Both the position numbers and the translations under genes were made by a program. The notes under the pieces were generated by a model, which was not told the DNA's origin, did no database searches, and saw nothing but the letters and a program-made list of their open reading frames with translations. Below, one piece after another: positions 44,241-53,128 of a DNA stretch of 64,000 nucleotides (the first letter of the stretch is position 1; each line of letters begins with the position of its first letter). Origin of the DNA: Parafilimonas terrae. GTDB lineage: Bacteria > Bacteroidota > Bacteroidia > Chitinophagales > Chitinophagaceae. Location of the stretch: assembly GCF_900115755.1 (NCBI RefSeq), contig NZ_FOXQ01000004.1:186001-250000 (forward strand), in the 5' to 3' direction.

Positions 44241-46547
44241 ATGAGATCATTTGTGACCACTGTAAAAATCTTGATTATCTGCACTGCGTTTTTAAGTTTA
44301 TTAAGTTGTAACAGCAACAATGGAAATGGCGGCAAGCCCGATTCACTGGCCATACGCAAAAGCATAGAAGATGCGTCGGTGCTTAAGCCCGCTGAGGCCA
44401 TTAAAAAAATGCACATTGAAGATGGCTTCGAAGTAAAACTGGTGGCGGAAGAACCCTTGATTGCTGCACCGGTGGCCATGAATTTTGATAACAAAGGCCG
44501 CTTATGGGTTGTAACCATGATGGATTATATGCCGGATACATCGGGCACGGGTGAAGATATGCCAACAGGCAAGGTGATGATATTAAGTGATACTAACGGC
44601 GATGGTGTTATGGATAGCAGTAAAGTGTTTTTAGACTCGCTGGTATTGCCGCGTGCTTTGTGTTTAATCGACGGCGGCATTCTCGTTGCCGAACCGCCAA
44701 AGCTTTGGTATTATGATATTAAAGATGATAAGCCCGTAAACAAAACGTTGGTTGACAGCAGCTATGCAGATGGCGGCAACGTAGAGCACCAGCCCAATGG
44801 TTTGCTGCGTGCGATGGATAACTGGATATACAATGCCAAAAGCGATGTGCGTTACCGGAAACAGGGTAATAAATGGCTGAAAGAAAAAACACATTTCCGC
44901 GGGCAGTGGGGCATTGCGCAGGATGATGAAGGAAGGTTGTTTTATAACACCAACTCAGAAAATTTATTGGGCGATTATTTTATGCCCGGCCTTGGCTCCG
45001 GCAATACCAACCAAAGAAAGGTGGCGGGTTATGTTGAGTCGATTATTAAAGACAACAGGACGTATCCTGTGCGGCCAACACCTGGTGTAAACCGCGGCTA
45101 TATGGAAGGCGTGCTTGACGATAGTTTGCGCCTCACCAATTTTACGGCTGCCTGCGGCCCTGTAATTTATAACGGCGGTTTATTTGATGAGGCTTATCAC
45201 GGCAATGCCTTTGTAGCCGAGCCTTCTGCCAATCTTATCAAAAGAAATATCTTAACGGATAAAGGTTATATTGTTGATGGAAAACAGGCATATCAAAACA
45301 AGGAATTTTTAGCCAGTGAAGATGAGCGTTTCAGGCCGGTGAATTTATATGTTGGCCCCGATGGCGCCATGTATATTATAGATATGTATCGCGGCATCAT
45401 TCAGCATAAAACTTATCTCACGCCTTATCTTAAAAATGAAATAAAGGAGAGAAAGCTTACCAATCCTTTAAACTGCGGGCGTATTTATAAAATAATTCCA
45501 AAAGGAGGTGACGCAAAAAATATTGTGTTCAACAATGACCCGCAGCAACTTGTTGAATTACTGAAAAACAAAAACGGCTGGGTGCGTAATGAAGCGCAGC
45601 AAATGATCATTGACAGTAACTATACTGCTGCATCGCCTGCACTGCATGAAATGCTGAAGTCAACAGATAATTTTATTCCCGTTGCACATGCATTATGGAC
45701 ATTGGAAGGCTTGCATGCATTACAGCCTGCGGATGTATTGCCTTTGCTGCAAAACAATAACTGGCTCATAAGAATGCAGGCATTAAGTGTATTGCCTTCT
45801 GTTATGAATAAAAATAATTACAACCAGTTTTTACCGCTGCTGCAGCAACTGGTGAACGATACGCTGGCCGCGCCTTATATTGGTTATATCATGCATAATA
45901 TGCAGCAGTATAATGCAGCCGCTGCCAAACAAATACTGATGCAGTTGACATCAAAATACGCAGCCAATAAATATGTTGCCGATGCGGTGATCAGCAATCT
46001 TGAGAATAAAGAAGAAAGCTTTTTGAAAGAGGTGGTAAAAATAAATGCTGATACAACAACAGTGTTTGCAAGGAGATTAAGAAAAGTAATTGATGATATT
46101 GCAAAAGCCAGGAGCCAGAGCAACCAGAAAAAGCTTGCCGCTTTATATCCAAGAGGGGCGCATATATTTACAACACTTTGCCAAACCTGCCATGGCCTTG
46201 ATGGCAACGGCGTTACAGCATTGGCGCCGCCGCTGAATAAATCAAACTGGGTGCAGGGCAACAAAAACCAGTTGATACCAATTGTGCTGTACGGGTTAAC
46301 AGGCCCTGTAAAAGTGGCGGATCATTTATATAAATCGCCGGAAATAAATGGCGATATGCCGGGCATCGGGTCGAACGATGAATATAATGATGAAGATATT
46401 GCGCAGGTATTAAACTACATTCGTAACTCATGGAATAATAAAGTTTCCGGTTCTGCCATTACAGCAAAAGATATTTCTGATACAAGAAAGAAATATGAAG
46501 GCAGGCAGAAGACGTTTACAATGGAAGAACTGGAAGGGATTAAGTAG
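44241..46547 (+). CDS. PVC-type haem-binding CxxCH lipoprotein (membrane-bound dehydrogenase domain)
   Basis: 768-aa lipoprotein (signal VKILIICTAFLSLLSC). Residues about 45-430 form a beta-propeller of the 'membrane-bound dehydrogenase / DUF7133' type (FDNKGRLWVVTMMDYMPD, VGPDGAMYIIDMYRG). Residues about 440-620 are helical HEAT-like repeats. The C-terminus is a cytochrome c with C647-Q-T-C650-H651 and a Met ligand candidate near GDMPGIG. These proteins likely accept electrons from a periplasmic sugar oxidation. It is co-directional with the Gfo/Idh genes of the locus. Confidence 0.87.
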   Translation: MRSFVTTVKILIICTAFLSLLSCNSNNGNGGKPDSLAIRKSIEDASVLKPAEAIKKMHIEDGFEVKLVAEEPLIAAPVAMNFDNKGRLWVVTMMDYMPDTSGTGEDMPTGKVMILSDTNGDGVMDSSKVFLDSLVLPRALCLIDGGILVAEPPKLWYYDIKDDKPVNKTLVDSSYADGGNVEHQPNGLLRAMDNWIYNAKSDVRYRKQGNKWLKEKTHFRGQWGIAQDDEGRLFYNTNSENLLGDYFMPGLGSGNTNQRKVAGYVESIIKDNRTYPVRPTPGVNRGYMEGVLDDSLRLTNFTAACGPVIYNGGLFDEAYHGNAFVAEPSANLIKRNILTDKGYIVDGKQAYQNKEFLASEDERFRPVNLYVGPDGAMYIIDMYRGIIQHKTYLTPYLKNEIKERKLTNPLNCGRIYKIIPKGGDAKNIVFNNDPQQLVELLKNKNGWVRNEAQQMIIDSNYTAASPALHEMLKSTDNFIPVAHALWTLEGLHALQPADVLPLLQNNNWLIRMQALSVLPSVMNKNNYNQFLPLLQQLVNDTLAAPYIGYIMHNMQQYNAAAAKQILMQLTSKYAANKYVADAVISNLENKEESFLKEVVKINADTTTVFARRLRKVIDDIAKARSQSNQKKLAALYPRGAHIFTTLCQTCHGLDGNGVTALAPPLNKSNWVQGNKNQLIPIVLYGLTGPVKVADHLYKSPEINGDMPGIGSNDEYNDEDIAQVLNYIRNSWNNKVSGSAITAKDISDTRKKYEGRQKTFTMEELEGIK

Positions 46548-46549
46548 AA

Positions 46550-46800
46550 GTTGATTGGTTGAAGGGTGAGAAATGGGAATTTGGAATAAGGAATTGGTAA
46601 GCAGGAAAGTTGATTCGTTGAGAGGTTGATTGGTTGAAGGGTGAGAAACGGGAATTTGGAATAAGGAATTGGAAAGAAGGAAAGTTGATTGGTTGAGAGG
46701 TTGATTGGTTGAAGGGTGAGAAACGGGAATTTGGAATAAGGAATTGGAAAGAAGGAAAGTTGATTGGTTGAGAAGTTGATTAGTTGAATGGGAAGAAACT
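46550..46800 (+). repeat. 75-bp tandem repeat, 3 full copies plus part
   Basis: Copies begin at 46550, 46625 and 46700 with the same GTTGATTGGTTG start; a partial fourth begins at 46775. Copies 2 and 3 are nearly identical. After it come short heptamer-like strings (GTGAACAAGTGAACACGTG; AGCTGATAGCTGATAGCTC) up to 46890. The 345-nt gap has no credible gene. Confidence 0.9.
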
Positions 46801-46892
46801 TGTGAACAAGTGAACACGTGAACTTTTAAACGGATGGGAATTGCTATCAGCTTGTAGCTCAAAGCTGATAGCTGATAGCTCGTAGCTCAAAT

Positions 46893-48080
46893 ATGGATAA
46901 AACAACAATAAAAGCAGGTATTATTGGCTCCGGCTTTGCCGCCAGGTTTCATTACGATGCATTGCAAAGGGTGTTTAGCACCGGGGTTGAAATTGCGGGC
47001 GCTTATTCGCCCACGGAAGAACGGTTGAAAGCATTTACGGATGCAAGAAAAATAATGCCTTACAATGACCTTGAAAAATTAATTGCCGCCTCAGATGTGT
47101 TGCATGTTTGCACGCCGCCTGTAACGCATGAGCCCATTGTTATTGCTGCATTGCAGCAAAACAAACATGTAATTGTTGAAAAGCCGCTTACAGGATATTT
47201 TGGCGATGGCACAGATAACTTTAACGGCGATACATTTCCAAAACAGCAGGGCCTTGATCATGCATTGCAAAGCATACAAAACATGCTGGATGCAGAAAAG
47301 GAAAGCACGGGCAAAATAATGTATGCAGAGAACTGGGTGTATGCGCCTGCTGTTCAGAAAGAAAGGGAACTGATACAAAAAACCGGTGCGCAGATTTTAT
47401 ACATGCGCGGCGAACAATCGCACTCCGGCTCGCATTCATTAACGTATGGGATATGGAAGTTTTCAGGCGGCGGCTCCATGATGGGCAAAGGCTGCCATCC
47501 CCTAAGCGCAGCCATTTATTTTAAACATGTGGAAGGCAGGGCGCGCAATGGCAAACCCATTCATCCCAAAACAATCACGGCACGCACCCATGCGGTTACA
47601 CGTATGCCCGGTTTTAATAATGAAGGCTATTTAAGAGCGTCTTATACCGATGTGGAAGATTTCGCCATGCTGCATGTGGTGTTTGAAGATGGTACATTTG
47701 CTAACCTGGTTGCCAGTGAACTGGTGCTGGGCGGTGTGCATAATATAATTGAGGTAAATACTACCAATCACAGAACGGTATGTAATATTAATCCGAATGA
47801 TGCCATGCAATCATATACGCCCGATAAAAAATATTTTGAAGACATATATGTGCTGGAAAAGATAGAAACAAAACAGGGCTGGTCGTGCATTTCGCCGGAT
47901 GAAGGATGGTTTGCAGGCTATCAGCATGAAATGGATGCGTTTTATCGCTCGGCCGCTTATGGAGATGCTATTGAAAGTAATAGCAGCCTGGCCGCAGATG
48001 TTATCGCCACCATTTATGCGGGCTATGTATCTGCCGAGAACAAAGGCGCGGAAACGGCTGTTCCCCTGGTGTTATCATAA
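46893..48080 (+). CDS. Gfo/Idh/MocA-family oxidoreductase (cytoplasmic)
   Basis: 395-aa NAD(P)-dependent dehydrogenase without signal peptide. Rossmann start IKAGIIGSGFAARFHYDAL (residues 6-24), AGAYSPTEE, and the EKP motif in HVIVEKPLTG. The C-terminal domain has GGSMMGKGCHPLSAAIYF with the likely catalytic His. It is the third Gfo/Idh enzyme of the locus and the only cytosolic one, so it may reduce or oxidise the imported sugar acid. Reading on to the ExuT-like transporter suggests a shared unit. Confidence 0.9.
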   Translation: MDKTTIKAGIIGSGFAARFHYDALQRVFSTGVEIAGAYSPTEERLKAFTDARKIMPYNDLEKLIAASDVLHVCTPPVTHEPIVIAALQQNKHVIVEKPLTGYFGDGTDNFNGDTFPKQQGLDHALQSIQNMLDAEKESTGKIMYAENWVYAPAVQKERELIQKTGAQILYMRGEQSHSGSHSLTYGIWKFSGGGSMMGKGCHPLSAAIYFKHVEGRARNGKPIHPKTITARTHAVTRMPGFNNEGYLRASYTDVEDFAMLHVVFEDGTFANLVASELVLGGVHNIIEVNTTNHRTVCNINPNDAMQSYTPDKKYFEDIYVLEKIETKQGWSCISPDEGWFAGYQHEMDAFYRSAAYGDAIESNSSLAADVIATIYAGYVSAENKGAETAVPLVLS

Positions 48081-48146
48081 GTAAATGGATTGTTGTTGAT
48101 TTAAAAAATAATCAACAATCAATACGCAATGTTTATTTAATAGAAA

Positions 48147-48187
48147 AGTCCCTCTCCTTTGGAGAAGGATTTAGGGTGAGGTCAAAC
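48147..48187 (+). repeat. CCTCTCC/GGAGAAGG palindromic element
   Basis: CCTCTCC-TTT-GGAGAAGG followed by TTAGGGTGAGGTCAAAC, the same order as in the other family members. Lies between the third Gfo/Idh gene and the MFS gene. Confidence 0.7.
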
Positions 48188-48258
48188 AATTAAATTAAAC
48201 AATCTCACATAAATAATCAATACCTGCATTATATCATCATTAAAATAATCTAACAGGC

Positions 48259-49587
48259 ATGCCATTAAACCAGACAACTTCAGGCAACATTAATAACAAA
48301 ATTGGTAAATACCGCTGGACGATATGTTCGCTTATATTCTTTGCCACTACCATCAACTATCTTGACAGGCAGGTGATCAGCCTGTTAAAACCCACGCTGG
48401 AAAAAGAATTTAACTGGAGCGAATCGGATTATTCCAATATTGTTATAGCATTCCAGTTTGCCTATGCCCTGGGCATGATTGGCGCCGGAAGATTGATTGA
48501 TAAGATAGGCAGCAAACTGGGATATGCCCTTACACTTACGTTATGGAGCATTGCCTCTATCCTGCATGCATTTGCAAGGGGCGTATGGAGCTTCGCGGGC
48601 TACCGCGCATTTTTGGGGGTAACAGAAGCCGGTAACTTCCCCGCAGCATTCAAGGCTGTGGCAGAATGGTTTCCGCGCAGGGAGCGGGCTTATGCTGCCG
48701 GCATATTTAATTCGGGCACCAATGTTGGCGCTATACTGGCGCCGATTGTAGTGCCGTGGCTTGCCATCAATTACAGCTGGCGCATTGCATTTATTGCCAT
48801 TGGCGCCTTTGGTTTTTTATGGCTGATATTCTGGTTTATTTTTTATGAAGTGCCCGAAAAGCAAAAACGTTTATCAAAAGCGGAATTTGATTACATACAC
48901 AGTGATAAGGACGGGGACGATGCGGTGGAAGCACAACCTAAAATTTCCTGGGGAAGGTTATTGGCTTTCAGGCAAACCTGGGCTTTTATCGCAGGCAAGT
49001 TTTTAACCGACGGCATCTGGTGGTTTTTATTATTCTGGCTGCCTGCATTTTTAGATGCCCAATATCATCTCACCGGCATGCAGGTAAGTTTGCCCATTGC
49101 ATTTGTTTACACATTAGCGGGCGTTGCAAGTGTTATCGGCGGGTGGCTGCCCATGTATCTTGTTAAGAAAGGGTTCACGGTTGTAAAGGCCCGCAAAACG
49201 TCCATGCTCATTTACGCCTTTTGCCCTCTGCTGATAATAGCAGCGCAGTATGCAGGCGGTTATCACATGTGGTATGCCATTATTATTATTGGCATTGCTG
49301 CATCTGCCCACCAGGCATGGAGCGCCAACCTGTTTACAACCGTTAGCGATATGTTTCCCAAAAACTCCGTGGCTTCCGTAGTGGGCATCGGAGGCATGGC
49401 GGGTGGCATAGGCGGTATGCTGGTATCAAAATTTGCAGGCCTGTTATTCGATCATTACAAAAATCTCGGGCATATTGAAACCGGTTATTTTATTATGTTC
49501 CTGTTTTGCGGTTTTGGTTATTTAATTGCTTGGCTCATCATGTTCCTTGGCCTGGTGCCTAAAATGGAGAAGGTGAAGATTGTGTAA
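48259..49587 (+). CDS. MFS transporter, hexuronate (ExuT)-like
   Basis: 442-aa inner-membrane permease with about 12 helices. The opening YRWTICSLIFFATTINYLDRQVISLLKP (residues about 19-46), FQFAYALGMIGAGRLIDKIG and GVTEAGNFPAAFKAVAEWFP are typical of the anion:cation symporter group that includes ExuT/GarP. With uxaC in the locus, glucuronate or galacturonate is the best guess. It ends the sugar locus. Confidence 0.9.
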   Translation: MPLNQTTSGNINNKIGKYRWTICSLIFFATTINYLDRQVISLLKPTLEKEFNWSESDYSNIVIAFQFAYALGMIGAGRLIDKIGSKLGYALTLTLWSIASILHAFARGVWSFAGYRAFLGVTEAGNFPAAFKAVAEWFPRRERAYAAGIFNSGTNVGAILAPIVVPWLAINYSWRIAFIAIGAFGFLWLIFWFIFYEVPEKQKRLSKAEFDYIHSDKDGDDAVEAQPKISWGRLLAFRQTWAFIAGKFLTDGIWWFLLFWLPAFLDAQYHLTGMQVSLPIAFVYTLAGVASVIGGWLPMYLVKKGFTVVKARKTSMLIYAFCPLLIIAAQYAGGYHMWYAIIIIGIAASAHQAWSANLFTTVSDMFPKNSVASVVGIGGMAGGIGGMLVSKFAGLLFDHYKNLGHIETGYFIMFLFCGFGYLIAWLIMFLGLVPKMEKVKIV

Positions 49588-49661
49588 TGCGTGGCCTGGG
49601 ATGAGAAGTATTTATAGCTGGATTTAGGCAATTATAGATGACTGGGTAAAGCACTTTAAAT

Positions 49662-49687
49662 GTCATTTCGACGACAGGAGAAATCTC
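49662..49687. repeat. GTCATTTCGACGA repeat, copy 2
   Basis: 26 nt matching 42389-42414 with one difference. It sits in the 396-nt gap 49588-49983, which otherwise holds only unassigned sequence and the terminator at 49934. Confidence 0.6.
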
Positions 49688-49933
49688 CCAAAATACAATC
49701 CTCAAAGATTCCATAAAGTTCCTGCTATGGGCAAGCTGAAGGAAGAAATTGAGTGATTCGCAGCCTCATTAACGAAGTAAAGAAACCGGCCATTTTACCG
49801 TCATGCATGCACCAGCTCCCTGTCCCGGTTCTTTCAGGAGATTGGGCATCTCATCATTAGCCATTTACTTTTGATTGTTATGCAACCGAATGTTTTCCCA
49901 AAATCAGGTTGATTAACGTTAATATTCCACAAT

Positions 49934-49963
49934 AAAAAATCCCGCTTTGTGCGGGATTTTTTT
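49934..49963. terminator. bidirectional intrinsic terminator
   Basis: A-run, 6-bp GC-rich stem (TCCCGC/GCGGGA) extended by A-T pairs, loop TTTGT, then a T-run. The flanking A and T tracts let it end both the ExuT-like operon (plus) and the aldolase gene (minus). Confidence 0.88.
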
Positions 49964-49983
49964 ATTCATTTACCAGGATAAAC

Positions 49984-50637
49984 TTATTGAGATTTCTTTG
50001 CGTCTTCCAAAAATTTAGCCAGGCCAATATCGGTAAGCGGATGCTTTAATAAACCGAGAATGGAATCAAGCGGGGAAGTAATTACATGTGCGCCTAATTC
50101 TGCCGCCTGTATAATATGATTGGGGCTACGGATAGATGCCGCCAGCACCTGTGTTTCATAACCCTGTATATCGTAAATCTGGACAATCTGGGCAATCAGT
50201 TGCATGCCATCCCAGCCACTGTCGTCAATACGGCCGATGAAAGGAGAAATATACCTGGCCCCTGCTTTAGCTGCAAGAATAGCCTGGCCGGCAGAAAAAC
50301 ATAAAGTACAATTGGTGGCAATGCCGTTATCGGTAAACCATTTAATAGCTTTCACGCCATCCTTTATCATCGGCACCTTTACCACAATATTTTTGTGGAT
50401 AGCCGCCAGCTTTTTACCCTCTTCAATAATATCTTCGAATTTGGTGGAAATAACTTCAGCGCTTATATCGCCATCAACCATTTCACATATAGTTTTATAA
50501 TGGTTCATAACCGCTTCATTACCTTTAATACCCTCTTTTGCCATCAGGGAAGGATTGGTGGTTACACCATCTAAAATGCCGAGATCGTGAGCTTCTTTAA
50601 TTTGTGCGAGATTAGCTGTATCAATAAAAAATTTCAT
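49984..50637 (-). CDS. fructose-6-phosphate aldolase / transaldolase-like (TalC/FSA family)
   Basis: 217-aa class I aldolase of the small transaldolase group. MKFFIDTANLAQIKEAHDLGILDGVTTNPSLMAKEG is the family N-terminus (over residues 1-36). The Schiff-base lysine lies in VVKVPMIKDGVKAI (about residue 85), followed by NCTLCFSAGQAILAAKAGARYISPFIGR. Such short proteins are either transaldolase or F6P aldolase; a conserved Tyr/Phe distinguishes them, and I cannot decide. It converges on the sugar operon. Confidence 0.92.
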   Translation of the reverse strand: MKFFIDTANLAQIKEAHDLGILDGVTTNPSLMAKEGIKGNEAVMNHYKTICEMVDGDISAEVISTKFEDIIEEGKKLAAIHKNIVVKVPMIKDGVKAIKWFTDNGIATNCTLCFSAGQAILAAKAGARYISPFIGRIDDSGWDGMQLIAQIVQIYDIQGYETQVLAASIRSPNHIIQAAELGAHVITSPLDSILGLLKHPLTDIGLAKFLEDAKKSQ

Positions 50638-50692
50638 AGCGCAATGCCGTTTTCCGGTAGTATTTAATTTGAAGAAAAATCCTGATTATTTA

Positions 50693-50723
50693 TATCCCCC
50701 CTTCAGGGGGTTAGGGGGCAAAA
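50693..50723. repeat. short CCCCCTTCAGGGGG palindromic element
   Basis: CCCCCCTTCAGGGGGTTAGGGGG is a trimmed member of the stem plus G-rich-tail family. It lies just downstream of the SRP RNA (minus strand). Confidence 0.5.
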
Positions 50724-50728
50724 TAAAA

Positions 50729-50826
50729 AGGCAGGCTTATTACATCGCACCGCTACAACCGCCTACTCTTGCTGCATTCCTGCCCTGGGAGGGTTCAGCA
50801 GGAGCTGGTCGTGTAAGACCTGCCGG
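50729..50826 (-). ncRNA. ffs: signal recognition particle RNA (small bacterial type)
   Basis: On the minus strand the ~98-nt region pairs end to end (GGCCGGCAGGTCTTACA with TGTAATAAGCCTGCC). It contains the SRP RNA apical core CCCAGGGCAGGAATGCAGCA (tetraloop GGAA-type loop and the Ffh-binding asymmetric bulge AGCA). A T-rich run (TTTTTATTTT) follows the 3' end. An exact TACATTTG -7 element at 50830-50837 puts the transcription start near 50824. The RNA forms the particle with Ffh to target membrane proteins. Confidence 0.9.
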
Positions 50827-50829
50827 CCG

Positions 50830-50837
50830 CAAATGTA
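50830..50837 (-). promoter_or_regulatory. -7 element TACATTTG of the SRP RNA gene
   Basis: Matches TAnnTTTG on the minus strand and ends 6 nt before the predicted 5' end of the SRP RNA. No -33 box at the usual distance is clear. Confidence 0.65.
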
Positions 50838-50860
50838 AATGATAATCGTCAAAAAAATAT

Positions 50861-52144
50861 TTATTGTTGCGTTAAGTTACGGCTGTCCACTGTAACGGCG
50901 CTCACCAACTGGTCGGCACGGTCGCTGAGAGACCGGTAATACACAAGAATAGTGTACGTATTTTCCGTTTCGGAAAAATCACCTTCCGTATCTGCTGTTT
51001 CCGTGGCATTATTTTTACTGCCGGGTGCTTTTGTTACATAGGTATAATAATAATAACCATTCTTCAGCAACAGTGTTTTTTCAAATACACCTTTATCTGC
51101 ATTAAAATCCAGCTCGCAGATATTATCATCGCAAACACCGGTGGCCAGTTCCCCTGTCATATACACTTTCCTCCCGGCCAATGCATTAATATTTTTTGGC
51201 ACAAAAGTGAAATGCACATTCGCATAGTCGCCCTGCGTCCAGGGATTATTTACGTCGGTAGTGCTTACTTCAAAAAAACCATTCCTGTCAACATAACTTA
51301 CATACCTTATACCGGTGCGCTGCATATCAGGCCTCAGCCAAACATTAAAAGGCACGATGTTTTGATCAACACTGTCAACCCGTTCGCTCTGGAAACGAAA
51401 GCTCCTCAAATCAACCCAGCGATATGGCCTGCCGCCGGGGAAAACCAGTGAGGTTTCGTTATTGTACTCATAGGCATTACCGCGCATAAAGGTGGGCTGA
51501 ATGTTCATTACCGCATTATCCCACCTGAAATTTTGCAGCACCACCACTTTCAACTGCTGCTGCGGATTGTTGATATTCAGCTTGGTTTTATCAACTGTAA
51601 ACTGCAGCTTCTGGTGGGTGCGGAACAGTTGTGTATTGAAAGGCTGCGTGATCTTCACTCCTACTGCAACCATATCATTCAGCACCAAAACGCGTCTTGT
51701 AAATGCAAGTTTGGAAGTATCGCCATTCAGGTAAACTTTCAGCAAATAATTACCGCTTAATTTGGGCAAACAATTTTTTTCAGGCAATAAAGCCTGGTAA
51801 TGCACATATTTTGTTTTGGCAACAGATGAATTGCGGTATTGCATGAGCTTGCCCTGTGTAAAACCCTGCAGGTAATCAAACGGGCTGAGGTTGGCAGGCT
51901 GCCAGTTGGCATCGCATAAAACATAGGTATAATTATAGCTTTTAATACCGCCGCCCAGGTCATCAAAATGCAGTTCGAGGCTGCTGACTGCATTGAGTTT
52001 GATAACAGGATATGCATCCTGGTTGCCCGTAAGAAAGAGTTTTACGCCGTGTATATTCGGCATATAAATTTTATCTGGCTGCTGTGCGTGCAGGTTAAAA
52101 GTAAAAAGCAGGATAGCGATAAATGCAAAAGCGGTTTTCTTCAT
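50861..52144 (-). CDS. type IX secretion system plug protein (DUF5103)
   Basis: 427-aa exported protein (signal AFAFIAILLFTFNLHAQ). DUF5103 landmarks: FDDLGGGIKSYNYTYVLCDANWQP (about residues 56-79), QALLPEKNCLPKLSGNYLLKVY, FPGGRPYRWVDLRSFRF, and YMTGELATGV near the C-terminus. DUF5103 proteins were identified as the plug of the SprA translocon, closing its periplasmic opening in the type IX system. None of the other T9SS genes is adjacent. A TACATTTG promoter element lies 19 nt upstream. Confidence 0.9.
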   Translation of the reverse strand: MKKTAFAFIAILLFTFNLHAQQPDKIYMPNIHGVKLFLTGNQDAYPVIKLNAVSSLELHFDDLGGGIKSYNYTYVLCDANWQPANLSPFDYLQGFTQGKLMQYRNSSVAKTKYVHYQALLPEKNCLPKLSGNYLLKVYLNGDTSKLAFTRRVLVLNDMVAVGVKITQPFNTQLFRTHQKLQFTVDKTKLNINNPQQQLKVVVLQNFRWDNAVMNIQPTFMRGNAYEYNNETSLVFPGGRPYRWVDLRSFRFQSERVDSVDQNIVPFNVWLRPDMQRTGIRYVSYVDRNGFFEVSTTDVNNPWTQGDYANVHFTFVPKNINALAGRKVYMTGELATGVCDDNICELDFNADKGVFEKTLLLKNGYYYYTYVTKAPGSKNNATETADTEGDFSETENTYTILVYYRSLSDRADQLVSAVTVDSRNLTQQ

Positions 52145-52163
52145 GTATTTACTACTGAGAGTT

Positions 52164-52171
52164 CAAATGTA
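52164..52171 (-). promoter_or_regulatory. -7 element TACATTTG for the T9SS plug gene
   Basis: Exact TAnnTTTG on the minus strand, 20 nt ahead of the ATG. It implies a very short leader. Confidence 0.5.
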
Positions 52172-52283
52172 GGGCACTTCCTCCGTATCTCCTTGTACTC
52201 TCCTCCATACTTCCTCCATAGTTGGTGCATGAAAGTGCGTAGATTAGTGAATCTCTTTTAAACATTTACAAGGTATATAGCAG

Positions 52284-52326
52284 GTGACTCATCCCAACCC
52301 TTCTTCAAAGAAGAAGGGCAAGAAAT
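52284..52326 (-). repeat. CCCTTCTTC/GAAGAAGGG palindromic element
   Basis: Perfect 9-bp stem with AAA loop (52298-52306/52310-52318), oriented like the copy at 57.15 kb but reversed (CTTGCCCTTCTTC... GGGATGAGT on the minus strand). Confidence 0.7.
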
Positions 52327-52402
52327 AGCGTGATTTTCTAATGCAAAAGAGCAGGCTGGTACAGCGCAAAAGGGTTTAAGGCTCCGGTTAGGTGTAAGGC
52401 AC

Positions 52403-52999
52403 CTAAATTAATACCGGTTTCCAGCCGTCGGAAGGGTTTAACTGTAATGTTATCTGCACAGGTTGCTGCGTTGCAGCCGTTTGTTTCGCCGGTTCCCGTT
52501 TTATAACAGGTTGCCATTTTACATCGAGGTAATTATTCATGCCCGGATCGCTGTTGTAAAAAGCTTCTGCCTGCGGGCGGTATTCTCCGCCCACTGGTGG
52601 CGGCAACAGTTGCAAAGTATTATTGCGGTCAAACAATAGCATACCGTTTTTATGCACCCAGTTAAAAAACAGGTTGCCTTCATTCATGTGTTTCAATACA
52701 AAGTATAGCGGGTGCACCACCATATTCACGGTTCCAAAATGTGCTACCATTTCCTGTATTTCGGCCAGCTTTTCTTCGCCGGCCTGTATATGATCAGGTG
52801 TTATTACCAGCAGGTCGCAGGTAAAATGCCGGTCTTCCTTCAACTGTCTTTTTATAAAAGCTGTACGTGTGATAACACTACTGGTTCTGCACCCAAAACA
52901 GTAGATCATAAGGGCATTGAGCTGGGCCGCCACCAGCTTTTTAATGCAATGGATGGCGTTGCTTTCCATGCCATTGAGTTGGGAAATGTAATTTTTCAT
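52403..52999 (-). CDS. nucleotidyltransferase-like hypothetical protein
   Basis: 198 aa, no signal. The core LNALMIYCFGCRTSSVI...TCDLLVITP looks like the strand-turn-strand of minimal nucleotidyltransferases (the usual GSxxxG...D segment), but the GS and paired Asp residues are weak, so catalysis is doubtful. Similar proteins in the phylum are often found alone. A hydrophobic middle (NMVVHPLYFVLKHMNEGNLFF) and a Pro/Gln-rich tail complete it. The family call is low confidence; otherwise hypothetical. Confidence 0.6.
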   Translation of the reverse strand: MKNYISQLNGMESNAIHCIKKLVAAQLNALMIYCFGCRTSSVITRTAFIKRQLKEDRHFTCDLLVITPDHIQAGEEKLAEIQEMVAHFGTVNMVVHPLYFVLKHMNEGNLFFNWVHKNGMLLFDRNNTLQLLPPPVGGEYRPQAEAFYNSDPGMNNYLDVKWQPVIKREPAKQTAATQQPVQITLQLNPSDGWKPVLI

Positions 53000-53128
53000 G
53001 TGTATGTATTTTGATGTTAAAAATTATATGGGAAACAGTAGGGTTGCTGATTTATGTGCACCTTTATTTTTCCATCTTACTAAGATTTCTTTCTGTACCT
53101 TTTTCATTTGAATAACAATCAGCTTATT

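Noticed and set aside
46428-46862. Minus-strand 144-codon frame with three 25-residue repeats (STNQPLNQSTFLL type)
   Set aside because: It exists only because the 75-bp tandem repeat is a multiple of three; it overlaps the 3' end of the cytochrome protein gene and has no promoter or start signal.
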